This document shows, in pieces, positions 13,071 to 24,176 of a stretch of 64,000 nt of DNA. The notes under the pieces are model-generated. The model was not told where the DNA came from. It searched no databases and saw nothing but the letters and a program-made list of their open reading frames with translations. The position numbers and the translations under genes are program-made. The DNA comes from Chrysomallon squamiferum (taxonomy: Eukaryota > Mollusca > Gastropoda > Neomphalida > Peltospiridae). The stretch spans positions 8,236,989 to 8,300,988 of the forward strand of contig CM022669.1 of NCBI GenBank assembly GCA_012295275.1, written 5' to 3'. Positions within the stretch are counted from its first letter, which is position 1. The number at the start of each line of letters is the position of its first letter.

Positions 13071-13238
13071 TGTTAAAAGAAATCTTGATTGTGTTGTTAA
13101 AAGAAACCTTGCTTATGATGTTAGAATTGGACTTGATTAAGTTGTTAAAATTGGTCTTGGTTGTGTAGTTAAAATTGGACTTGGTTGTGTAGTTAAAACT
13201 GGATTTAACAGTGTTGTTAAAACAAAGACTTGACTCTC
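13071..13238 (+). repeat. Minisatellite, exact 24-bp period, seven copies
   Basis: Seven consecutive 24-mers begin at 13071, 13095, 13119, 13143, 13167, 13191 and 13215. Each starts TGTTAAAA or a close variant, and the best pair reads AGTTAAAATTGGACTTGGTT then GTGT. No indel separates the copies, but substitutions are frequent. Confidence 0.9.
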
Positions 13239-13584
13239 TTGTTTGTGTGTTAAAGCCTAGCTAAAATTTAAATGGTTAAAACAAAACTTTGAAAAGGGTA
13301 ATTAAAAATGATTTTTTAACTTGAATTATGTCTTTCATGATAATAAAAAAAAAAGATTTACCCTGGGGTTAAAAAACGCACAACTCAGGCCTCAAACCAT
13401 GCTTAATTCTTCTTCTGAAATAGTTTATGACTTTGGTTTGTTTTCTAAAGTTGTCAAGAAAACTTGTTTTGACAGCAGTTTTATATCAGCCTGTCATGTA
13501 CGTTCTGTGACTCAATCTTAGTCATATCCTGGCTTTGATGGAAGGAACCTTAGTCCTGTGGTTAGACTAGTTGAGTTCAGCCTT

Positions 13585-13665
13585 CCTTTGTGTACCCAGT
13601 GTATTCTGTTTCCTGTTCTAGTAATGCTCTGTGACTAGCATCCAGTATTACCAGGTTTTTTAATG
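13585..13665 (+). mobile_element. Possible SINE-like element relic
   Basis: TTTCCTGTTCTAGTAATGCT followed by CTGTGACTAGCATCC is a further diverged version of the core seen at 3400, 5590 and 27790. Confidence 0.3.
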
Positions 13666-13808
13666 AACATATTAATAGTTGGTGTCTTTGGGAAGGTGCG
13701 TTTAGAAAATTATTTGCTGCGAATTGATAAGAATTGACAAAAGTGTTTAATTTATGTTATAATGTCAAGATAGATAAAAAGATTTTACATTTAATAATTT
13801 TTAAGAAT

Positions 13809-13860
13809 TTATTTTCTTTTCACATATTGACAGCTAATCAATGCTTCAGTTAAAACTTGT
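13809..13860 (+). repeat. Dispersed repeat copy A (52-bp identity with 20371-20422)
   Basis: TTATTTTCTTTTCACATATT followed by GACAGCTAATCAATGCTTCA and GTTAAAACTTGT is identical at 20371-20422, same orientation. Weaker similarity continues about 80 bp downstream of both copies (CCTCTCTGATG, AATCTTGT), so this is part of a longer old repeat or duplication. Confidence 0.85.
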
Positions 13861-14604
13861 AAAGTTCTTTTTTTAACCTCTCTGATGTGCAACACAACAT
13901 TTTTGATAATCTTGTTTTTTTATAATATTGAATTTTTCAGTTTTATATACGTTTCTAACAAACCAACCATTCATTCTCTTCAGTTAATCTATTTCATTTT
14001 TAATAAAGACTTTAACAACATCAATCTGTCACACAATGTGGTCTGCACTTTCACCAAACTCCTCATCATCACATCTTGATGCAACGGTTACTATTACTAT
14101 CACCAAAGAGTTCCACTCCTTTCACCTTCACAACATTAATTAACGAAGCTCTAATTAATTCCGCAAACACAAATATATATAAATTTATTTTCCCTTTCAA
14201 CTTGTGCATATCGTGTGACAAACTGTTACAGCTGACACTCATCCATCTTGCTTGCACCTTTTGAAGTTAGAGATCTCGTGTCACTGTGTGGTTAGTCAGC
14301 ACTGCAGTCCACTGGCAAAACTGTCAAATCTGACTGATGAGCACGTCATACACAAATGATGTATTGCTAATATGCTTCCGTTTTTCTTACCTCCAGTCCT
14401 GGGTGAAGTAAGTTCTCAATGATAAAAGGCTATTTTTTGTCTACTAATGTGCATTGCGTGTTTGCATTTGCCAGAAAAGAGAGAGAAAAAAAAAGGAAAC
14501 CTCTTATGATTTTGTGAATGAAAGAAGAAAAAAATTATTCCTGTCAATGATTAAATAAAAGTATGTGCACATGCATGCACACACATATGTATCCAAACAT
14601 TCAT

Positions 14605-14605
<1 letters not shown>

Positions 14606-14637
<32 letters not shown>
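14606..14637 (+). repeat. (CA)16 microsatellite
   Basis: Perfect CA run. Confidence 0.95.
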
Positions 14638-14641
<4 letters not shown>

Positions 14642-14929
14642 AAAGTAAAAACAAACAAACATATAGTCATTATACTAGGAACACTAGGAAAAAAATATAC
14701 ATTATATCATGACTTGTTTCTGTTTTCTAGAATTAGTAAGACACACAAGGTCTAAGAATGGTCAAGACATTGTATTATAAACCATTCTGTACAAACCCTG
14801 TACTGAGACCATTAGACAAAGAATGTATATGGACATGGTAACAAATATACAACTTGTGTTTTAATACTGTTAAAAATTATCCATCCATACAGTCCACTGT
14901 ATATCTCAACCTGTGTTTGAGCATTCTTT

Positions 14930-15133
14930 ATAATTGTATTATTGAAACAACCACACAGTCTGTGTAAAAATACAGAAACAATCTGGACATGATGAAGACA
15001 TTGTAACAAGAAAGATGCAACATTATTTTTGATTCTATTACTGAAACGCCCATACAGTGTGTTGTCTCTGGATACAGAACCAGTCTGGACATGATGAAGA
15101 CATTGCAACAAGGAAGATGTAACTCTTGACCTT
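14930..15133 (+). repeat. Tandem duplication, about 101-bp unit
   Basis: Two diverged copies (about 14930-15030 and 15031-15133). Each contains ATT(A/G)(C/T)TGAAAC near the start, then TCTGGACATGATGAAGACAT, then AACAAGRAAGATG. A weaker third copy may lie upstream at 14768-14830. The minus strand is open across both copies, but the frame shows no family similarity. Confidence 0.8.
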
Positions 15134-15505
15134 CTGATTGTGTTCAGTTTATTTGTGTGGCTCTTTGATTGTTGAACTTCTCTGCTGTAGTACATCCCTG
15201 TCTACAAAGCAAGGGAGGTTCCAGGTGTGAGAAGACATCTCATCTCCCACCTGCCAGCCTCTGTTTATATAGGTCACACGTAATTCTTAAATGTCTTGTA
15301 GTCACAGACAGCATTCAGTTCTGAAACATGTTCGTAGTTCTAGATCCACTTTCACACTGATCTTCATATTTAGTTTCAGTTTTACAATGTCTAAAATGTC
15401 CCTCTCACAGTGCTAATGAATATTCTAAATATATTGTGTGTATTTTCATGTGATTGTTTCATTTTAATGTTGTTGTTTTTTTCCTTTTTTTTTTTTTCTT
15501 GAAGT

Positions 15506-15523
15506 ATAGCTAATATTAGCTAT
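15506..15523. repeat. 18-bp perfect palindrome
   Basis: ATAGCTAATATTAGCTAT equals its own reverse complement. It sits just after a 14-base T run. It could be a dimer protein site or chance in AT-rich DNA. Confidence 0.7.
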
Positions 15524-16274
15524 TTTTCTTTTATTCTTCACAGTGATTGTTTTGTTTCATTCTTAACATACTATTACTATTTTGTTTCTTATTAAATTTT
15601 GTGCACATCCATCGATGTTCATATTCACTACTGAACCCTAATGTTTGCTAATAACAAAGGATGATGGTCCTGTACCAAAACCATATTGATTCAGGGCATC
15701 TGCCAATTTTATTTCTCTGCTATGCATGATGACATCCTACACTGAAATATGCAAAGAACTAAATAATTGATGAGACATCAGATTATGTCAACTTTGCCAA
15801 TGATTTACACTTCATCTTTTATTTGACTTTTACAAAGTTTGTCTGTGTCCAAACAATTATCTTTCTGGTAATACAATACTCCATGACTCTGTATTAAATT
15901 TTAAAATTTATTGACTGCTGGTCTGTTGGGATGTGTGGTGTGATTATTGGATTTTTGCCTCAGAGTATGAAGTTTTTTCTGTGAGTCTCACTCTGTGAAT
16001 AGGTAAGGGTGTTTGTGAGCAATTGATTTAATTTGCTGTGAGCAGAGAGCAGACATGATTTCTGATTGACGTGGAATGAGTTGAAAATGCTGATATTATT
16101 TGTAAAATAAAAAAAAAAAAGAAAAAATGTAATAACAGGAGGAAATAAAATAACAGATAAAAAGAAATAACAGATACGTCAAGAAGCCAGATTATTGAAT
16201 AAAAGAGAAAAAAGAGAAAAAAAAAAAATAAAATAAAATAAAAGGTTGTGAAACAAATTCACTCACACATACAA

Positions 16275-16285
16275 CACACACACAC

Positions 16286-16361
<76 letters not shown>
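16275..16361 (+). repeat. (CA)n microsatellite, 87 bp
   Basis: CA run with one G interruption at 16290. Confidence 0.95.
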
Positions 16362-16363
<2 letters not shown>

Positions 16364-17532
16364 TGGCATACGTACAGAAGCTATACATCAATCTGATTAT
16401 TATGAACATTTCAAAGAGGGAAAGCTAGTGAAGCTGAAGAGCCAGGCCAGGTTTGTCAACATGTTGTAAAGCATTTAGTTCTAGCACTACATAAATGTTT
16501 ATAGTTTTATTGGGCTGCACTGACTCTGCCTCATTTTACAATTATTAAAACAATTCTAAGTTGTTGACTCAGCTGCAGTGCTGCTGTTCCAGCACAAGCT
16601 ATTTTCATCTTTCCTGATTGCAGCCACATCATAGTTAATGGTGTGATGGCCAACATGGTTCCATTCCCCATCACTGGTGTCTGTCTGTGCATTACTGAAT
16701 TGGAAAGAAATGGTAGTTTATTGCTGATGGAGGGGGAAAATGGAAGGAGTCCAAGGAGGAACAAGGAAAGGAAAATAGGAAGGCCGAAAGAAAACACAGA
16801 AATACAATAGACACAGAGAAAGATGTATATAAAAATAAACATACATAGAAACATAAATATAGAGAATTAGTAACAGATGCAGGCAAATGAGATAGTTCAT
16901 GAGAGAGAATGAAAAATGAACAAATATAATTATATATTCAGAGAGAAAAGAAGACTTAGATACATAGAATGACAGACAAACAGACAACTAGGTACAGATT
17001 AATAGATACAGAAAGGGATATACAGAGTGTTAGAAAACTGTAGAGAAATGAACACAGAGAGAGTGATAGATGAATAATGATGTAGGGACAGAAAAAAAAA
17101 TATAATTATTTATTTATGATAAATTAGACATTAATTTATCTTAATTTAATTTAGTGTAATTTAATTATTGTAACATTTCTACACCAGTCTTATTTATCAG
17201 CTTATCTGCAAGCAAATCAGGCATTCACTTTGGCACTCACTAAAAATATAACTCCAGGCCAACATTCCATTGGTCAGTTCAACCCAAACTGTTCAGACTG
17301 CAAGATCTCTGGCTGTCAGATTTGATGAGATGTGTAAAGAGAATGTGTCCATCCTGTTATGACTTCACTTGGCTTGCTGAAGGGCAGAAAGCAGAACATT
17401 TGTATTCATATCCAAACTGAAGAGTTCTTCCCTGATAACTGGCACTCCATTAGTCAGTACTGGCTGCTCTCATTGTCAGGGATGTCAGTCATTTCAATGA
17501 AGGAATCTTGTTCAAGAAAGTGTTCCTGGTAG

Positions 17533-17536
<4 letters not shown>

Positions 17537-17570
<34 letters not shown>

Positions 17571-17640
17571 TGTGTATGAGAGAGAGAGAAAGAGAAAGAG
17601 AGCAAGAGACAGGGAGACTGAGAAAGAAAGAGAGAGAGAG
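17537..17640 (+). repeat. (TG)n followed by purine-rich GA tract
   Basis: TG run at 17537-17568, then GA-rich sequence to about 17640. Confidence 0.9.
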
Positions 17641-19675
17641 ATTGTGAGAGTGAATGAATGTATGTGTCTGATTCTGTATATATGTATTTGTTCCTGTGGT
17701 TATGTGTGTATTTCTATGTTCATGTATATATCTGACTGTGTGTATATGGGTATGAGTATACAGATATTCTATAAAGAATTAAGGAAAAAGAGAAATGACT
17801 GATCCCCATTACATTCCTAAGCAACTTTATTTCTTGAAGTTTTCTTCTTTTGGAATAAGTAATGGTTTTTCAAAAGAAACCAAACTATATTTTGTGTGAT
17901 TGATTTAAATAAAAATTATTATTTCATTCTCATGAATTTATTTTAATCATTTATTTTATTTTATTTCAAAAAAAAAAGAAAAAAAGTTATTTCCTGAATG
18001 GTTTTTGTAGAAGAAATCTTGTTCATTTCCTTGCCAAAACTTTTTTTCAGGTGTCAATAATACCTTGAATTACTGAACTAAAAAACCTGGAGAAAACCTA
18101 TTTTTATTCTATTTGTAGTTACAGACTATTATTTATTTCTTTATTTTTTTTTTTTGTCTCTTTATTGAATAACTACACACAAAGAATGACATTATTAGAT
18201 TATTTGGTGTTCTGTTTCAGACATTAAAGATCATTTTTTTGAAAGTCAGTTCTAAAAAAACTTATTTCAGTTTATCATCTTTGGTTAGAGGTGTTAAAGA
18301 TATTTTATACTTTAAAAAGCTTTTATTATCTTTCCATTTTGTTTCTGCTTTTTTATATATACAAATATTCATGGTAGTGTTTCCTTAAGTTCTTTGAATA
18401 AAACAATTCTCTATGTTTTTCAACACAAGTTAAAATCAGTCGAGATGTAATTAATTTAAATTTTTTTAAAGTTGTACTGTTATCATTAACTATTTATTAA
18501 TTAATTTATTTACCTATATATTTATTTTTACATTTACTATTATTATTTGTTTAAAAATATAAATACGATATTATACTAGCAATACTAATAATTAAACCAT
18601 ATTGACACTGAAGATAATATGTATGAATAGTTTTTCCATTTTGTTCCATTGATCCTGAAATGGGCAGTGGCTTGTACCACCACTTTGAGACTTTGGAAGA
18701 CAGATGTATGCACTGCACTGGGCAGATCCTGCTGAATACTTTTTCTTCTTATTTTTTTTCTCTGTAAATGCTGTTTTTAGTTCTTCTATTTCTTCTTCTT
18801 TCTTCATCTTCTTCTTTTTGACATCATCATCATCACGTCTTCTTAAAATGTAACCGGTGTGTTCATTAGCAGTGATTTTGAACCTGTCTTGCTGTGGAAC
18901 TCTGGGAAGGAAGGACACTCTGGGGTTGAATGTGACACTTTGAGTGATAGGTCAAAGCCCAGGATTTCCTGCTACCACATCATCCATAACAACCACAGTT
19001 TTTAATTAAACACAGTCAAAGCCTCTGAGGGATCATTTTTGTTTTGGCTGTAGTTCAAACAACAAAATAAATACGGTTTTCATTGCTTTTCAGTTTTGAT
19101 GAAACCAACAGAACCCTGTTTTGAAGAACTGAACATAATCTAGAATTGTTTTCAACCTTCTTTTAATGATCAAACTGTTTTGGTTTTTTTTTCTTCATTT
19201 TTTAGAAAAATAACAGAATCTTCATTTTGAAGAACTGAACCAAGTTTTCAGGTGCCAGTGATTAAATATTAACTATTGTTCCAAGGAGTTTATTATTTCA
19301 AACAAAACAAGTTAATTTTGACTGAATATGTTAATATTTTTAATTATTGTTATAAACAGATACCAGTTTATGACAGAAATCATTGAATTTCTAAGATTTA
19401 CTGCGACAACAAATCACATTTGATGTGACAAGAATAATCTTTAAAAATGACTCACAGCTAGTTTGTATATGGATTAAAATGACTTAAATTTCTTTTGTTG
19501 TTGTTCAAAATACATTACAGTGCTTTGAAGTATTTTTGTAAGATGTATTTTTAAAATTTATGTATTTGTATTTTTATCTTTATAAAAGTGATCATCAGTT
19601 CAGGATTCAGAATATTTTTCTAGATTTAAAATATAAATAAGCCTCTTAATTGATATAAAAATGAAAGGTAATTAT

Positions 19676-19689
19676 GTTTCCATAGCAAC
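19676..19689. promoter_or_regulatory. RFX X-box-like site 1
   Basis: GTTTCCATAGCAAC fits the known X-box pattern GTHNYY-AT-RRNAAC bound by RFX factors. Function is inferred. Confidence 0.45.
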
Positions 19690-19770
19690 CTTTCTTCATC
19701 CACATTTTCACTTCCCCTTTTTCCATTTTCCTCTGCTAATTAATGCATTATAATAAAAAGAAAAACTTTT

Positions 19771-19784
19771 ATTTCTATGACAAC
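19771..19784. promoter_or_regulatory. RFX X-box-like site 2 (one mismatch)
   Basis: ATTTCTATGACAAC fits the same pattern except for A in place of the first G. Confidence 0.35.
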
Positions 19785-19885
19785 ATTTCCTGCATATTGT
19801 TTTCATTTCCCTATTTTTCCATTACTTCTTTACTAAAAAAAAAAAAAAAAAAAATAAAAAAAAAAATAATAAGAATAATTCTTAT

Positions 19886-19899
19886 GTTCCTATGGCAAC
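19886..19899. promoter_or_regulatory. RFX X-box-like site 3
   Basis: GTTCCTATGGCAAC, a full match to the pattern. Confidence 0.45.
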
Positions 19900-19973
19900 A
19901 TTTTCTCATTTCCCGTTCGTCCCATACTTTCTGTAATATTCAGCACATACTGAACGGAGAAGGAAATGCTTTT

Positions 19974-19987
19974 GTTTCTATAGCAAC
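19974..19987. promoter_or_regulatory. RFX X-box-like site 4
   Basis: GTTTCTATAGCAAC, a full match to the pattern. Confidence 0.45.
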
Positions 19988-20292
19988 TGTTCCTCCTCTA
20001 TCATTTTCACATGTTTTCTACTTTCTTTCTTTCTTTTTTTTCATTTTTTTTCATCCTTTCTGGTGTCAATTAATCATGATGAAAGTTGTTATTTGTCATA
20101 TTGGATTCTGTTGTCTCAGTGTCTGTATTGACGAGGCAAATAACAGGCTGACCCATGACACATTGAATGATGAGGGGCAGAAGCAAGAACCTCATTTGTC
20201 CCAGTGCAGAACTGCCAATACCACACATCACTTGCAAAGCATTGTGGGGTTTTCCTGCATCCACTCAAAGTGGGTGAGGTGGTGGGGATGAA

Positions 20293-20293
<1 letters not shown>

Positions 20294-20336
<43 letters not shown>
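20294..20336 (+). repeat. Poly-A run, 43 bases
   Basis: An uninterrupted A run after about 190 bp of mixed-composition sequence (20100-20293). It may be the tail of a retroposed segment, but no parent gene or target-site duplication was recognised. Confidence 0.8.
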
Positions 20337-20338
<2 letters not shown>

Positions 20339-20370
20339 TGGTTTACGGCAAAGGGTTCGAAGGAGGTGAA

Positions 20371-20422
20371 TTATTTTCTTTTCACATATTGACAGCTAAT
20401 CAATGCTTCAGTTAAAACTTGT
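20371..20422 (+). repeat. Dispersed repeat copy B (52-bp identity with 13809-13860)
   Basis: Second copy of the 52-bp sequence. A 43-base poly-A run lies just upstream (20294-20336), unlike copy A, so the left borders differ while the right flanks remain similar. Confidence 0.85.
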
Positions 20423-21088
20423 GGGTTTGTCTTCTTGTTTACCTCTCTGATGAGTGAGATGACTTCTTTTTTTTTTTTTTTTAATAATAATCTTGTGTTT
20501 TATTACATTGAAATATTCAAGTAAAATGTCTATTCTGATTCTTTTAATAATTATAGTTCAGTATTTCTGAACACTTTAAATCAATATAAAATATCGCCAA
20601 CTTTCTTTCTCATTGTTTCTTCTTTCTTTATTTCTTTTTCTTTTCTTTCTCTCTGTCTTTCTCTCTGTCTGTTTCTGCCTGTCTGCGTATTCCTTTCTAT
20701 TTGTCTAGCTTGGACAAAAACAATTTATCATCACATTTTAAGCAGATTTTTATCTTCTACTACATCTGTCTTGTACCATTCCAGTCAGAAGTAATTATGT
20801 TTTGTATTAAACATTGATTACAATAGCTGTGAATGATGCTGACCTTGTAACCTTTGTTTTATTGTGTAAACTGGAGTATTTTGTCAAAACAGCCCATCAT
20901 AGTTGGTCCATTTGTTTTGAATTTGGCTGGCACCATTTCACCAAAATGATGTTGTTTCTGTACATACACTTCCAATACAGAACAGACACAAAACAGAATT
21001 TGTTTTTTGGATATTTTACAGGGATAGAGCCATCTTGAGACCATGTAGTAATTCTCAGTTTTGGTTTAGTGTTACTCCTACTAATTGA

Positions 21089-21109
21089 GTGTGTGTGTGT
21101 GTGTGTGTG

Positions 21110-21169
<60 letters not shown>
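21089..21169 (+). repeat. (TG)n microsatellite, 81 bp
   Basis: TG run with one phase shift near 21110. Confidence 0.95.
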
Positions 21170-21171
<2 letters not shown>

Positions 21172-21969
21172 ATATTGCATGTGTTGGTATTTTATTTTTT
21201 ACATCTGTTTTTATACTTTCTATTTAAAGGGTATTTGCCAATGGGAGACTGTGTGCAATGTCTGTATGAATGTACATGCCTCTGCATATATTTATGCATG
21301 TATAACATGTCTCTATCAATCTGTCTATCTGCCTAGTTACTTAACTATCTTTGTATCATCTTTATACCTGTCTATCTGTCTTACTATTTATCGATATATA
21401 TCCATATATGTTTCTCTAAAGTAGTAAATGTATAACTAACGACATGTGTCTCTATATCTCTCTATCTTTATATGTAAATTAAACCATCCTAACAGCATTC
21501 AGTTCTTCAGCTTTCAGTTTCCTCTTACATAATTCCTGATATTATATGCAGTCACAGAATCCTGATATTACCAAAAAAACTCAGAAGTAAATTGTTGATT
21601 TAGCCAATAATGGTGCTGACAGGCTGCCAACATATTTCTGATTGAGCAGGTGCAGACTTGTGTGTGTGTGTATGACAGGAATCGTTTGAGAAGGGCTGCC
21701 CTGCATGCATGTTAAATAAAACTGATTTATCTCTTACAGCAGGAAGACGTTGTAAGCTTTCTGGCATCAGAATAATTAGGAAGAAAATAAGAAGCATGAA
21801 TTGAGTTTGATATATCAGTTCTTTTCATTTTTTTCTTTGTTTTTTTCTTATACTTTGCAGATACAATCATGCATGCATGCATGCTCACACATATATACAT
21901 ATAGCTTACAGTATTTGTCAGTGCTTGTTAGAATGACGTTTATGTTTGTTTATTTGCCAGTGTGCGTGC

Positions 21970-22031
<62 letters not shown>
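21970..22031 (+). repeat. (TG)31 microsatellite
   Basis: Perfect TG run. Confidence 0.95.
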
Positions 22032-22034
<3 letters not shown>

Positions 22035-23229
22035 GAAGGCTAGAACTATATGAAGGTAGTATTCGAGTGAGTAAGTTTGTGGTATGACCTCAATTGTAAC
22101 AACTATGGAGTATGTGATACCACTCCATGCTAGACTAAGACAAATACCTCATCCTTGGCATTCTCTAATTACTGTGTCGTACTTCATTTCTTCTATCTAC
22201 TAACATGCCTCCAATAAGAGAAGGTTTTGGGATTTTTTTACTTTGTGTTCTTTCCTTTTTTATTGTGATGTTTAATAAACAAAACAAAACAAGAACTGTG
22301 CGATATCTTCAGTGTTTCTTCTTTACTAACAAAATTATGAATTACAAATTTTATTTTTTGTTATAAAATGATGACAGGAGAAAGAAACCAAGCTTTTCTT
22401 TATTGTTAGCAGTAAGGGATCATTTATGTGTGCCTTCTCATAAACTAGAAGTTATATGTTGCAGTTTTTGACAGTTGTTGGCTAGAACATGCAGTACTAT
22501 ATGTTACATGAACAGAAGATGTTTTATGCATTATTCTTGAATTTTGTCCCTGAATTGGTGAGCCAAATCCCATTAATATAAATGAGTGCAGATTTCAACA
22601 TCTCTTGTTTTTTGTTTTTTTTCCCTTTCATGAAAAGCTGTGAATGTAATTTCTTTTTCGAAGGAAAGAAAAAGGCAACACAGAAAACACCTCTGTACCA
22701 CCTGGCTGGAAGTACCTTCATGAACCTCTAACGAAGGTGTGAAGAGATCACCAGGTGTTGGTTTTAAGTTGTTGTCCATCATCAGGGGATTTCCCCCCCC
22801 TCTCTGACATTTCTCTCTAAGTGCTGGTCTCCGAAATTCTTCTCTTTTCTTCTTCCCATTTTCACCATTTGATTTCTCTGTAAGTACAACAGTTTGAAAT
22901 TCTTCTTCACCTGGTGCTCATCCACTTTATTGCTGCAGTCAGAGTCCAGGGATTCCAGCTGGACTTGATGTCCAGTTAAATACTGACCATTCTTCGCAGA
23001 ACACAAATTCCTGTACCCATTGATTGTAGGTAGGGGATGAGTAAAAGCATTCTGATGTTGTAGAGAGATTCCTGCATGTGCTGATTCTAGGTGGGGGAGA
23101 TGGGTCAAATGATTCTCCAGTTGTCTTAGACATGTCTGATGGCATTTAGAAGCAGTGTGTGGTAGAGTAATTGATTAAACATTTCAAGTCTGAAGTTTTG
23201 TTTCATGACAGATTTCAGTTAGTTTGATT

Positions 23230-23230
<1 letters not shown>

Positions 23231-23263
<33 letters not shown>

Positions 23264-23273
23264 TTATTTATTT

Positions 23274-23314
<41 letters not shown>

Positions 23315-23318
23315 TTTT
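23231..23318 (+). repeat. (TTTA)n microsatellite
   Basis: TTTA array with a short interruption near 23262-23280. Confidence 0.95.
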
Positions 23319-24176
23319 TCATTATTGTTTAATAATACATTTTTATTGGCTGAATATCTTATTGACTGCATATATGTTTAAATATTAAATTGCTATTTTA
23401 GTTTTAATTACAAAAAAGCTGAAATCATCATTAAATAACAAGATATCTGGAATACCTGATTTATGCCTATAGAGAGAGAGAGAATTAACTGTAACTGTTT
23501 TTAATAACTGAACATGTTTCACTTCTTCACGTCACAGACAATGGAAAGTGACACTGTTCTGGTTTGTGAAGTCAATTTGTTTGATGAGTCAGTCTGTTGT
23601 CTGTGAGTCTGTCTGTGTTTTCTCTGACAGGACTCCACTCTCCCGCTAAATTATCTAATTAAATTAGTAGTCTCTCTGTCTCTGTCTCTCTCTCCTAATG
23701 GTAATTAAAAGATGTTTTAGTCCAGCATCTCGTGTTCCTCGTGACACTGCATTCATCTTGGACAGAGGTTGTCTTTGTTGTTTGTCCACTCTTTTTTATT
23801 TCTGATTTCTTCTCTTCCATCTTTGACTTCCATCATAATTCCTGATCACTGGTTTGTGTGCAGGCAGGAAGGAGAATATATCATGACATTCTTTTGTGAG
23901 GACAGGTTATGACTGATTACATTCGTTTGCTAGTTGTGGTGAAATATAAGTATGATTAGGTTCTGGAGGTTGTGCGTGTTATAACTGATCATGTTCTTTA
24001 TGATTTTAGTGTCTGTATAAATCAGACTTGAGTTATTTTATGAGTGTTATAACTCAGTTTTGTGTGTGTGATACAGTTTTTATTATTCACGTGGAGGTAG
24101 AAAACAAATCTGAACATTTTTATAAATAAAACTTGTAATTGCAGATATTCTGATACAGCAAATATAAATCTAGCTT

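Larger units (their letters stand above)
19673..20025 (+). repeat. Degenerate tandem repeat, about 100-bp unit, four copies, each with an X-box-like site
   Basis: Four diverged units, each with a 14-mer of the form GTTYCYATRGCAAC followed by a pyrimidine-rich stretch (TTTTCAYTTCCC or similar). The 14-mers are at 19676, 19771, 19886 and 19974, giving spacings of 95, 115 and 88. A-rich runs interrupt the second unit. Confidence 0.75.

Noticed and set aside
14812-15195. A 127-codon open frame on the minus strand
   Set aside because: It follows a tandem DNA duplication, and the two copies of the peptide differ as neutral DNA would. No start context, splice support or family match was seen.
19743-20291. 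A 182-codon open frame on the + strand
   Set aside because: It runs through A-rich, T-rich and repeat sequence, and its product is Lys/Phe-rich low complexity with no family match. It covers the X-box repeat and a retroposon-like segment, so it is not a gene.
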